From Stutzerimonas stutzeri (GTDB lineage Bacteria > Pseudomonadota > Gammaproteobacteria > Pseudomonadales > Pseudomonadaceae), in assembly GCF_024448955.1 (NCBI RefSeq), contig NZ_JAMOIH010000011.1:1-64000 (forward strand): a stretch of DNA of 64,000 nucleotides, given 5' to 3'. Position 1 is the first letter of the stretch. The number at the start of each line of letters is the position of its first letter. Positions 55,694-64,000 of this stretch are shown here, in pieces. Position numbers and translations under genes: made by a program. A model generated the notes under the pieces. The model did not search any database and was not told where the DNA came from. It saw only the letters and a program-made list of their open reading frames with translations.

Positions 55694-57709
55694 TCAGGCC
55701 GGGCAGCCGCAGCTGGTCTGTTTGGCCAGCTGCGCCTCATCGCATTTCGGGCAGAACTCATGCTCGCCGCTCAGGTAGCCGTGCACCGGACAGATCGAGA
55801 ACGTCGGAGTGATCGTGAGATAAGGCAGACGGAAACGCCCGAGCGCCTTGCGCACCAGGTTCTTGCAGGCCTGGGCCGACGAAATCTGTTCGGCCATGTA
55901 CAGGTGCAACACGGTGCCGCCGGTGTACTTGGTTTGCAGCTCGTCCTGCAGTTGCAGCGCCTCGAACGGATCGTCGGTAAAGCCCACCGGCAGCTGCGAG
56001 GAATTGGTGTAGTACGGTGCCTCGGCCGTACCCGCCTGCAGGATGTCCGGGAAGCGCTTGCGGTCTTCCTTGGCGAAGCGGTAGGTTGTGCCTTCGGCCG
56101 GCGTCGCCTCCAGGTTATAGAGGTGGCCGGTTTCTTCCTGGAAGCGCACCAGCACCGCCCGCACATGGTCCAGCAGCTCGATGGCCAAGGTGCGGCCGGC
56201 TAGCGTGTGCAGACCTTCAGCGTCCTCGGTGAAATTGCGCACCATCTCGTGCAGGCCGTTCACGCCGATGGTGGAGAAATGGTTACGCAGGGTGCCGAGG
56301 TAACGCTTGGTGTAGGGATAGAGTCCGGCATCCATGTGATGCTGGATGACCTTGCGCTTGACCTCGAGACTTTCCTTGGCCATCTCCAGCAGCGCATCGA
56401 GGTGCTCGTACAACCCGCGGCGGTCACCCTGATGCAGGTAGCCCAGGCGCGCGCAGCTGATGGTCACCACCCCCAGCGAGCCGGTCTGCTCGGCGGACCC
56501 GAATAGCCCGCCGCCACGCTTGAGCAGCTCGCGCACGTCCAGCTGCAAGCGACAGCACATGGAACGCACCTGGTTGGGCTGCATGTCCGAATTAAGGAAG
56601 TTCTGGAAATACGGCAGGCCGTAGCGTGCCGTCATCTCGAACAGGCGATCGGCGTTTTCGCTGTTCCAGGGGAAATCGTGGGTGATGTTGTAGGTCGGGA
56701 TCGGGAAGGTGAACACCCGGCCCAGGCCATCGCCAGCCTGCATCACTTCTATATAGGCGCGGTTGATCAGCTCCATCTCAGCCTGCAAATCACCATAGGC
56801 GAACGGCATTTCCTCGCCGCCGATGTAAGGGATCTGCTCGCGCAGGTCTTCGGGGCACACCCAGTCGAAGGTCAGATTGGTGAAAGGCGTCTGCGTACCC
56901 CAGCGCGAAGGTACGTTGAGGTTGTAGATGAACTCCTGAATGGCCTGGCGGATTTCGCCATAGCTCAGGTTGTCCTTGCGCACGAAAGGCGCCAGATAGG
57001 TATCGAAGGAGCTGAACGCCTGGGCGCCGGCCCACTCGTTCTGCAGCGTGCCGAGGAAATTGACCATCTGCCCCAGCGCGCTGGACAGGTGCTTCGGCGG
57101 GCCGGCCTCGACCCGCCCGGGAATGCCGTTGAAGCCCTCGTTGAGCAACGAGCGCAGCGACCAGCCGGCGCAGTAGCCGGCGAGCATGTCGAGGTCATGG
57201 ATATGCAGGTCGCCCTCGCGATGCGCGGTGCCGATCTCGGCGCTGTAGACCTCGTCCAGCCAGTAGTTGGCAGTGACCTTGCCGGACACGTTGAGAATCA
57301 GCCCGCCCAGCGAATAGCCCTGGTTGGCGTTGGCCCGCACCCGCCAGTCCTCGCGAGAGAGGTATTCGTTCATTGAAGACGCGACATCGACGATGGCCTT
57401 GCGGTCGCGCCGCAGACGCCCATGCCGCTCGCGATAGACGATATAAGCGCGCACCGTTGCGTAATGCCCCGCTTCCATCAGCACATGCTCGACGGCATCC
57501 TGCGCCTGTTCCACTTCGACCACGCGTTGCGACAACCGCGTCAGCACCTGCGCAGCCAGCGTCTGGGCAACGGCCGAATCGAACTCACCGGTTGCGAGGC
57601 CCGCCGCCATGATGGCTGCGCCGATCTTGTCCAGTTCGAACGCCACCAGCCGCCCGTCACGCTTGCGTAGCGAGACTGGATGATTCCTTCCCTCGGGCCT
57701 GAACATCAT
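55694..57709 (-). CDS. nrdD: Anaerobic ribonucleoside-triphosphate reductase NrdD, without C-terminal glycyl motif
   Basis: From ATG 57709 the protein has 671 residues. An ATP-cone (SLRKRDGRLVAFELDKIGAA split, about 8-95) is followed by the ten-stranded reductase barrel with conserved RSMCCRLQLD. It ends in a zinc-ribbon-like site CPVHGY...CPKC. The R-V-x-G-Y glycyl radical segment is absent and appears in the 54-aa gene downstream. It makes deoxyribonucleotides without oxygen. An ANR/DNR box lies 83 bp upstream of the start. Confidence 0.92.
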   Translation of the reverse strand: MMFRPEGRNHPVSLRKRDGRLVAFELDKIGAAIMAAGLATGEFDSAVAQTLAAQVLTRLSQRVVEVEQAQDAVEHVLMEAGHYATVRAYIVYRERHGRLRRDRKAIVDVASSMNEYLSREDWRVRANANQGYSLGGLILNVSGKVTANYWLDEVYSAEIGTAHREGDLHIHDLDMLAGYCAGWSLRSLLNEGFNGIPGRVEAGPPKHLSSALGQMVNFLGTLQNEWAGAQAFSSFDTYLAPFVRKDNLSYGEIRQAIQEFIYNLNVPSRWGTQTPFTNLTFDWVCPEDLREQIPYIGGEEMPFAYGDLQAEMELINRAYIEVMQAGDGLGRVFTFPIPTYNITHDFPWNSENADRLFEMTARYGLPYFQNFLNSDMQPNQVRSMCCRLQLDVRELLKRGGGLFGSAEQTGSLGVVTISCARLGYLHQGDRRGLYEHLDALLEMAKESLEVKRKVIQHHMDAGLYPYTKRYLGTLRNHFSTIGVNGLHEMVRNFTEDAEGLHTLAGRTLAIELLDHVRAVLVRFQEETGHLYNLEATPAEGTTYRFAKEDRKRFPDILQAGTAEAPYYTNSSQLPVGFTDDPFEALQLQDELQTKYTGGTVLHLYMAEQISSAQACKNLVRKALGRFRLPYLTITPTFSICPVHGYLSGEHEFCPKCDEAQLAKQTSCGCPA

Positions 57710-57791
57710 GCCTTCATCACCATATGTAGTTAACCGCAAACAAATAAACACAACATGATGTGAAATCTAAAGAATCCTCGATCGAAACGAA

Positions 57792-57805
57792 TTGACCATC
57801 GTCAA
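57792..57805. promoter_or_regulatory. ANR/DNR (FNR-type) box between nrdD and dnr
   Basis: TTGACCATCGTCAA is a palindromic variant of TTGAT-N4-ATCAA. It lies 83 bp upstream of nrdD and 137 bp upstream of dnr, so it can serve either or both. Confidence 0.82.
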
Positions 57806-57941
57806 TTCGTGACAAGTGTTTTTCAAAGCGCCGCTGAGTCACCTACAGCTGGCGATCTTGTCCGCGATCAAGGAAGGGGCATGACCCAGGCTCATAGGAT
57901 GCAACCTCAAACAATCCCGGACTCGTACCGGCGGAGGAACC

Positions 57942-58619
57942 ATGCTCAGCGAAACATCACTTGTTGCGGAGCTTCGCCGCCACCACTTGTTCAGCCGTTT
58001 ACCGGAGGCGGCTTTGCAGGAGGTTTGTGCATCGGCCAATCTCAAACGGCTGTCGGCCGGCGCCTCTCTGTTTCACCAGGGCGACAAGGCCGAGCGCTTC
58101 TATTTCCTGTTCAGCGGCCAGGTGAAGCTGCATCGCGTGGTCTGCGACGGCCAGGAAAAGCTGGTGGAAGTGATCCGCGGCGGTGAATCCTTCGCCGAAG
58201 CGCTGCTGTTCACCGGCACCCCGAACTATCCGGTCAGTGCCACGGCGCTCAAGGCCAGTCTCGTCGCCAGCCTGCACGGCCAGCATTACCGCCGGATGCT
58301 CGAAGAGCACCCGAGCATCTGCCTCGACATCCTCGCTACCCTGAGCATCCGCCTGCACCAGCGCATGAACGAGATCGACACCCTGACGCTGGCCAACGCC
58401 AGCCACCGCGTGGTGCGTTTTCTCTACCAATCGCAGGAAGACGACAGCGGCGTGGTCACCCTCGACGTGCCCAAGCGCCTGATCGCGTCCAAGCTGGGCA
58501 TCCAGCCGGAGACCTTTTCGCGCATCCTGCACCGGCTGATCGAGTCGGGAATGATCAGCGTGCAACGTCGGCGCATCGAGATCCTCGACAGTCGGGGCCT
58601 GGCCGCCTATCAGGAGTGA
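57942..58619 (+). CDS. dnr: Crp/Fnr family regulator, Dnr-like
   Basis: The 225-residue protein has a cyclic-nucleotide-like sensor domain (about 25-140), a long dimerisation helix and a Crp-type helix-turn-helix (RLIASKLGIQPETFSRILHR). It lacks the N-terminal cysteine set of FNR/ANR, which points to the heme/NO-responsive Dnr group. It would activate denitrification and linked anaerobic genes. FNR-type boxes in front of neighbouring genes are probable targets. The start follows GGAGGAA. Confidence 0.88.
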   Translation: MLSETSLVAELRRHHLFSRLPEAALQEVCASANLKRLSAGASLFHQGDKAERFYFLFSGQVKLHRVVCDGQEKLVEVIRGGESFAEALLFTGTPNYPVSATALKASLVASLHGQHYRRMLEEHPSICLDILATLSIRLHQRMNEIDTLTLANASHRVVRFLYQSQEDDSGVVTLDVPKRLIASKLGIQPETFSRILHRLIESGMISVQRRRIEILDSRGLAAYQE

Positions 58620-58642
58620 CCTGCGGCCAATCGCCTCAGGTC

Positions 58643-58656
58643 TTGATGATCGTCAA
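58643..58656. promoter_or_regulatory. ANR/DNR box upstream of the DGC protein gene
   Basis: TTGATGATCGTCAA matches TTGAT-N4-ATCAA except one base. It is centred about 66 bp before the start at 58715, in reach of an activator position. Confidence 0.78.
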
Positions 58657-58714
58657 ATGCGCTGGCCGCCCCAGCCGCGATACTGCCAATCGCCTTACCG
58701 AAATGGAGAACGCT

Positions 58715-59110
58715 ATGTCGACGCCGCTACTTCCGCTGGTCTACTCCTGCTCGGGTTGCTCCAACGTGGCGCAGCTGGCCAATACCCTCGCGGTGCGCCT
58801 CGATCGCGCCGGGCTGGCGGAGATGTCGTGCATTGCCGGTGTCGGTGGACGGGTCAGTTCACTGGTCAACAAGGCCAACTCGGGCCGACCGATTCTGGCT
58901 ATCGACGGCTGCCCGCTGCATTGCGCACGCGCCTGTCTGGCGCAGCACGACGTGATCGCCAACGTCCATATCACGCTCAGCAGCTACGGCCTGCGCAAGC
59001 GCTATCGCGAAGACTGCTCCGAGGCCGAAGCGGACGCGCTGTTCGAAGACATGTGCAGCATCATCGCCAGCGACCGCATGAAACCGCGCCCCCGGCTGTA
59101 TTCGGTCTAG
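58715..59110 (+). CDS. Putative zinc-binding DGC domain protein
   Basis: From ATG 58715 with GGAG upstream the protein has 131 residues. It has two cysteine clusters, CSGCSN near residue 11 and DGCPLHCARACL near residue 69, that give the family its DGC name and likely bind a metal. Function of the family is not established. An FNR-type box upstream and its place between dnr and ubiTVU suggest an anaerobic role. Confidence 0.85.
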   Translation: MSTPLLPLVYSCSGCSNVAQLANTLAVRLDRAGLAEMSCIAGVGGRVSSLVNKANSGRPILAIDGCPLHCARACLAQHDVIANVHITLSSYGLRKRYREDCSEAEADALFEDMCSIIASDRMKPRPRLYSV

Positions 59111-59127
59111 CAGAACTCGTTCGGCCT

Positions 59128-59622
59128 TTACAAAAGCTGCGGCCGAATGAATTCAGCCATACGAGCTTGAGCGCCGGCGCCTTGCAGGACTTTCCACAGC
59201 CAGGGCGGCAGCATGTCCGGGTCCAGGCTGTCGATCAGATTCTTGATCGCTAGCCCCAGCTCGGTGTCGCCCTCGATCACCAGCCGACGACGGAAGAACA
59301 GCGTGTCCGGATCTTCCTGACGGCTAGCCAGCAGCAAAAACTCCCGCCAGTTACCGCGAATAGTCACCTGCACCGGCGCCTGTTCGGCAATGCGCAGCTT
59401 CTGCCGGTCGCAGCTCAGGCACCAGGCGAGCTTGAGGTCGACGACCTCCAGGCGCATCCAGCGACCCTCCAGTGCCTGGAAGGCGTCATCAGCCAGCGGC
59501 TCGGCGAAGACCTGATTGAGGCTGCGTTCCAACGCGATGCGCTGCAGCAAAAACGGCGTCCGTGCGGCCAGTGGCAGCAGGCGCTCGCCCAGTTTCAACA
59601 GGTGCGCGCGCGGCTTCAGCAT
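59128..59622 (-). CDS. ubiT: UbiT, SCP2-type accessory factor of O2-independent ubiquinone synthesis
   Basis: From ATG 59622 the protein has 164 residues and an SCP2 lipid-binding domain (VTIRGNWREFLLLASRQEDPDTL split). UbiT binds ubiquinone intermediates and is needed with UbiU and UbiV to make ubiquinone without oxygen. It overlaps ubiV by 7 bp. It converges with the DGC gene. Confidence 0.9.
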   Translation of the reverse strand: MLKPRAHLLKLGERLLPLAARTPFLLQRIALERSLNQVFAEPLADDAFQALEGRWMRLEVVDLKLAWCLSCDRQKLRIAEQAPVQVTIRGNWREFLLLASRQEDPDTLFFRRRLVIEGDTELGLAIKNLIDSLDPDMLPPWLWKVLQGAGAQARMAEFIRPQLL

Positions 59623-60506
59623 AGTCCGGCCTCCTCTGCGCGCAGCATGCCCGGCTGACCATGCCAGTAGCCGTTGCAACCATCCAAGGCCAGCGGTGGA
59701 AGGCCGCCCTTGCGCACCGTATCGAAGGCCGCAATCACCTCGGTCATACCCGAAGCGCGCGGGCTCAGACGCAACAGGTCAGCGCCGCTTTCCACCAATG
59801 CCGGGTAGTCCGCCAGCAGATTGCTGACCGATGCCGACATGGTCTGGATGCCATTAATGGTGAACAGCGCCTCGCCTTCCTGGCTCAGCAACGGAATACC
59901 TTCGGGGTAGTTCTGGCAGCAGAACTGGCAGTCATCCTTCGGCCGGTTTTCCGCGCGGGCGGTGAAGCAGCGCGCCGAGTAAGCCAGCGGCAGGTGGCCG
60001 TAGGCGAAGATTTCGATTTCTGGAACTGGCACATCGAGCCGCGACAGCTGCGCGCGCGCATCCCGGATCATCGCCCCGGAGATTTCCACCGGCGGCACCC
60101 AGCGCTGCATGCCGCTCCTGACCAGTTCGGCCAGGGCATGGCCGTTATAGAGATTCAATGCCGGACCGCCGACGAAAGGCAGGCCCTTTTCGGACAGGTA
60201 ATGCACCGCGCCCAGGTCGTTGGCCTCCACCAGCAGCTCGCCGTTGTCGCAGAGCCGGCGCAAGCTGGACAGCTCGGACGCCGCCTCGACCAGCGTGAGA
60301 CCGGACAGCACCAGTTGCGCCGTCGACTGCTGGGCCAGTTCGCGCGCCAACCCAATCCAGTCGTCCAGCCCCATGTCGCGACGCTTGGAGCAGACGGTCT
60401 CGCCCAGATAGATGACATCCAGCGGCGCGCTGGCCATGTCGGCATAAAATTCCAGCGTGCGCTGGCGATCCCAGTAAAACAGCACGGGGCCGAGGCTGAG
60501 TTTCAT
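59616..60506 (-). CDS. ubiV: UbiV, U32-peptidase-like hydroxylase subunit
   Basis: From ATG 60506 (MKLSLGPVLFYW) the protein has 296 residues. The U32 family fold is clear, with cysteines in RCFTARAE and DDCQFCCQNYPEG that match the 4Fe-4S ligands of UbiV. It forms a heterodimer with UbiU for oxygen-independent hydroxylation of the quinone ring. A longer frame to 61013 runs antisense through ubiU and is not real. Confidence 0.92.
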   Translation of the reverse strand: MKLSLGPVLFYWDRQRTLEFYADMASAPLDVIYLGETVCSKRRDMGLDDWIGLARELAQQSTAQLVLSGLTLVEAASELSSLRRLCDNGELLVEANDLGAVHYLSEKGLPFVGGPALNLYNGHALAELVRSGMQRWVPPVEISGAMIRDARAQLSRLDVPVPEIEIFAYGHLPLAYSARCFTARAENRPKDDCQFCCQNYPEGIPLLSQEGEALFTINGIQTMSASVSNLLADYPALVESGADLLRLSPRASGMTEVIAAFDTVRKGGLPPLALDGCNGYWHGQPGMLRAEEAGLC

Positions 60507-60520
60507 GGTTGGCTCCTCGT

Positions 60521-61516
60521 TCATTGCCAGGCCCGGTGGTAGGCGCCGAGCGTCGTTTGCGAGCCCTCGGAAAGCCCATCGAGCACCTCGCGCCACCCAG
60601 ATTGGACGGCATAACGCTGGGGGGCCTGCAGGTAGGAGTCCAGCGCCGCGCGCCAGACCCGGGTGACCTGCTCGACATAAGCCGGGCTGCGCTGGCGGCC
60701 TTCGATCTTCATCGCAGTGACGCCGATGCTGGCGAGTTCGGGAATCAGGTCGAGGGTGTTCAGGCTGGTGGGCTCTTCCAAGGCATGGAAACGCTCGCCA
60801 TTGACCATGAAGCGGCCCTTGCACAGCGTCGGATAACCGGCCGATTCGCCTTCGGCGTAGCGATCGATCAGCACATTGTTCAGCCGCGAGGTCAAGCCTT
60901 CGGGCTCCTCGCTCCAGCGCACCGCCTTGGCTGGCGAGCAGACCCCGCACAGGTTCGGCGACTCGCCGGTGAGGTAGGAGGACAGATGGCAGCGCCCTTC
61001 GGCCATGATGCACAGGCTGCCGAAAGCGAAGACCTCGATCGGTACCGGACTGCTGGCGGCGACCTGCTTGACCTGTTTGAGCGACAAAACCCGCGGCAGC
61101 ACGGCGCGCTTGATGTTGTAGCGCTGTTGGTAAAAGGTCAGCGCCGCGGCGTTGGTCGCTGAGCCCTGAACAGAAAGATGCAAATTGAGCTGCGGATGAC
61201 GCTTAGCGGCATAGCCCAGCACGCCGGGGTCGGCGGCGATCAGCGCGTCGACGCCCAGGTCCGCAGCCTGGTCCACCGCACGCTGCCAGCGCGGCCAGCC
61301 TTCCGGCTGGGCATAGGTATTGACGGCGACATAGAGCTCGCGGCGCTTCTCGCGAATCAGCTGCAAACCCTTGTCGAGCTGCTTCTCATCCAGATTGAGA
61401 CCGGCGAAATGGCGGGCATTGGTGTCGTCTCGAAAACCGACATAGATGGCATCGGCGCCCTGCTGGACGGCGGCCTTCAGCGCGGGCAGGCTTCCTGCCG
61501 GGCAGACCAGGTGCAT
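60521..61516 (-). CDS. ubiU: UbiU, U32-peptidase-like hydroxylase subunit
   Basis: The 331-residue protein has the U32 start (LVCPAGSLPALKAAVQQGAD split) and cysteines in GRCHLSS, NLCGVC and LCKGRF that match the iron-sulphur ligands of UbiU. Partner of UbiV. It leads the ubiUVT operon; an ANR/DNR box lies about 107 bp upstream of the start. Confidence 0.93.
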   Translation of the reverse strand: MHLVCPAGSLPALKAAVQQGADAIYVGFRDDTNARHFAGLNLDEKQLDKGLQLIREKRRELYVAVNTYAQPEGWPRWQRAVDQAADLGVDALIAADPGVLGYAAKRHPQLNLHLSVQGSATNAAALTFYQQRYNIKRAVLPRVLSLKQVKQVAASSPVPIEVFAFGSLCIMAEGRCHLSSYLTGESPNLCGVCSPAKAVRWSEEPEGLTSRLNNVLIDRYAEGESAGYPTLCKGRFMVNGERFHALEEPTSLNTLDLIPELASIGVTAMKIEGRQRSPAYVEQVTRVWRAALDSYLQAPQRYAVQSGWREVLDGLSEGSQTTLGAYHRAWQ

Positions 61517-61622
61517 GGCAACTCCTAGACATTCGAATACATGCGCGCCGTGCCAGTGGCTATGGCGCCCGCCCAGGGAGGACGGAAAGCCGGCAGTCTA
61601 GGTAGCCGACCGGAGGTCGGCA

Positions 61623-61636
61623 TTGATGAAGGTCAA
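61623..61636. promoter_or_regulatory. ANR/DNR box upstream of ubiUVT
   Basis: TTGATGAAGGTCAA fits TTGAT-N4-ATCAA with one mismatch and is centred about 113 bp before ubiU. Oxygen-independent ubiquinone synthesis is expected to be induced without oxygen. Confidence 0.7.
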
Positions 61637-61682
61637 GGTGGCCGCGGCGCGGCAGTACGGATGATTCATCGGCATGTGCTTT

Positions 61683-61810
61683 GTAGGGCGGAATTCATTC
61701 CGCCTTGGCACCGCTGGTGGGCGGAAGCCCACCCTACAAGGCAGTGGCTCGAAGTCTGCGCTGTTCCTGACCCGTAGGGTGGGCCGGGCGGCGCTCCGTT
61801 TCAGCCCACC
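61683..61810. repeat. REP-like palindromic elements upstream of ubiU
   Basis: Three elements of the GTAGGGTGGGC family, at 61683-61706, 61716-61739 and 61773-61810. The last is the inverse of those near 51924 and 54554. Confidence 0.75.
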
Positions 61811-61949
61811 AAACAGGTGTGTCGACCGGCTGTCTAGTACACGTGCATACGGCTTGCGCGTGGCATACCAAATCGCAGGGCGGATGAAACCGCTAGATTC
61901 AAGGGACTTTAATTCTGCTCGGCGGATTGCACCCGCCTACGGCTGACCG

Positions 61950-62010
61950 GTAGGAGCGAGCTTGCTCGCGAACGGAACTCAAGGGCTTCGCGAGCATGCC
62001 CGTTCCTACA
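61950..62010. repeat. REP-type palindrome, GTAGGAGCGAG family
   Basis: GTAGGAGCGAGCTTGCTCGCG at the left and an inverted half (CGCGAGCATGCCCGTTCCTACA split) at the right form a long stem. It matches the REP element in the nrd operon. No gene occurs between this and 62074. Confidence 0.75.
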
Positions 62011-62073
62011 TCCGGGCGACGCGGGTGTGACAGGGCGCGCACATGCAAGTGCACAGTTCAGCCTCGTGCTTCG

Positions 62074-62283
62074 CTAGATCCCCTCGTCGCCCTCGAACTC
62101 TTCGGTGGCGCGCGCCACCATTTGCCGCCAGGCGCCGGACTCATCGGCCAGCAACTGCATGGCCTTGAGGCTGGCTTCGAAGGCGGCGCGGTAGTGCTGA
62201 GGGTCGTTTTCGCTGGCCGCGCGATCAGCATGCACCCGTACTTCCGACAGCAACGCTTCGAACGCTTCTTGATCCAGAGCCAT
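62074..62283 (-). CDS. Small conserved helical protein, unknown function
   Basis: From ATG 62283, behind GAGGA, the protein has 69 residues (MALDQEAFEALLSEVRVHAD). It is acidic and helical, with no signal. It ends near the REP elements and follows norR on the same strand after a 105-bp gap. Function unknown. Confidence 0.7.
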   Translation of the reverse strand: MALDQEAFEALLSEVRVHADRAASENDPQHYRAAFEASLKAMQLLADESGAWRQMVARATEEFEGDEGI

Positions 62284-62387
62284 GTCGTGTCCTCGTCTCG
62301 TTGAGTGATGGGTGGTAGACCCTTGTGATGGCTCACCCATTCACACCAAGCGACACACGGCTTTCAAATGTCTTCAGTCCCCTGCGC

Positions 62388-63917
<1,530 letters not shown>

Positions 63918-64000
63918 GGTTTCAAATACCCTCAAGGTTTTTTCAACCCTAAACTGCTTGGGTAACTTTCACCAGCAGGGATTTTTTCCGATTAATAATC

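Noticed and set aside
60507..61013. N-terminal extension of ubiV
   Set aside because: It lies out of frame over ubiU; the family start MKLSLGP fits ATG 60506.

Overview
The window looks like a gammaproteobacterial chromosome of the Pseudomonas/Stutzerimonas (P. stutzeri) type. This rests on an MvaT-type xenogeneic silencer, a Dnr-type Crp/Fnr regulator next to nrdDG and ubiUVT, a NorR regulator, an lva-type hydroxyacyl-CoA operon, an ftrABCD iron importer and Pseudomonas-style REP elements. No CRISPR array, rRNA or complete tRNA gene was seen. All calls come from reading the sequence; no database search was run.

Bases 1 to about 30.9 kb are accessory DNA. First come a LysR regulator and a molybdoenzyme operon (FdhF/YdeP-like oxidoreductase, MobA-like nucleotidyltransferase, XdhC-like protein), an orphan TatA, a TetR regulator and a complete IS3-family element beside an mvaT-like gene. 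Next is an SOS block (umuC, umuD and a divergent SRAP/YedK gene around one LexA box). A very large nuclease/STAND-NTPase defence-like gene follows, broken or recoded at an A7 tract. Then come a tyrosine recombinase with seven perfect 8-bp repeats upstream, an unknown gene with its own LexA-like box, a PrlF-YhaV toxin-antitoxin pair, a three-gene Shango-type anti-phage operon (sngABC) with a DEDDh exonuclease upstream, three small unknown genes and a HAD phosphatase. This part ends at a 27-bp copy of what looks like the 3' end of tmRNA (ssrA), a classic integration site.

From 30.9 to 35.0 kb lies a prophage remnant: nested Rz/Rz1 spanins, a lysis-module protein, an acyltransferase and a tailspike lacking its N-terminus. 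Its broken end is joined to a truncated acyl-CoA synthetase gene. That gene is the last surviving part of a tightly overlapping operon (35.0 to 39.8 kb) matching lvaABCDE of levulinate/4-hydroxyacid catabolism, with an extra histidine phosphatase gene inserted. It faces a divergent sigma-54 activator (lvaR-like) and has a good -24/-12 promoter.

From 42 kb on the genes look like core chromosome: a MscS-type channel, a TerC/Alx protein, a small lipoprotein, an MFS exporter and a Fur-boxed ftrABCD ferrous iron operon. After ftrD sits a three-gene cassette (MerR regulator, class IV aminotransferase, ICL/PEP mutase family protein), with a decayed second copy of the ftrD end and REP repeats on its far side.

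The last 10 kb is an anaerobic-life cluster: nrdG, a 54-aa separate glycyl-radical polypeptide, nrdD, dnr, a DGC zinc-binding protein, ubiTVU for oxygen-independent ubiquinone synthesis, and norR. Three ANR/DNR half-site pairs sit in front of these units, so DNA precursor supply, quinone synthesis and denitrification control appear to be wired to one regulator.
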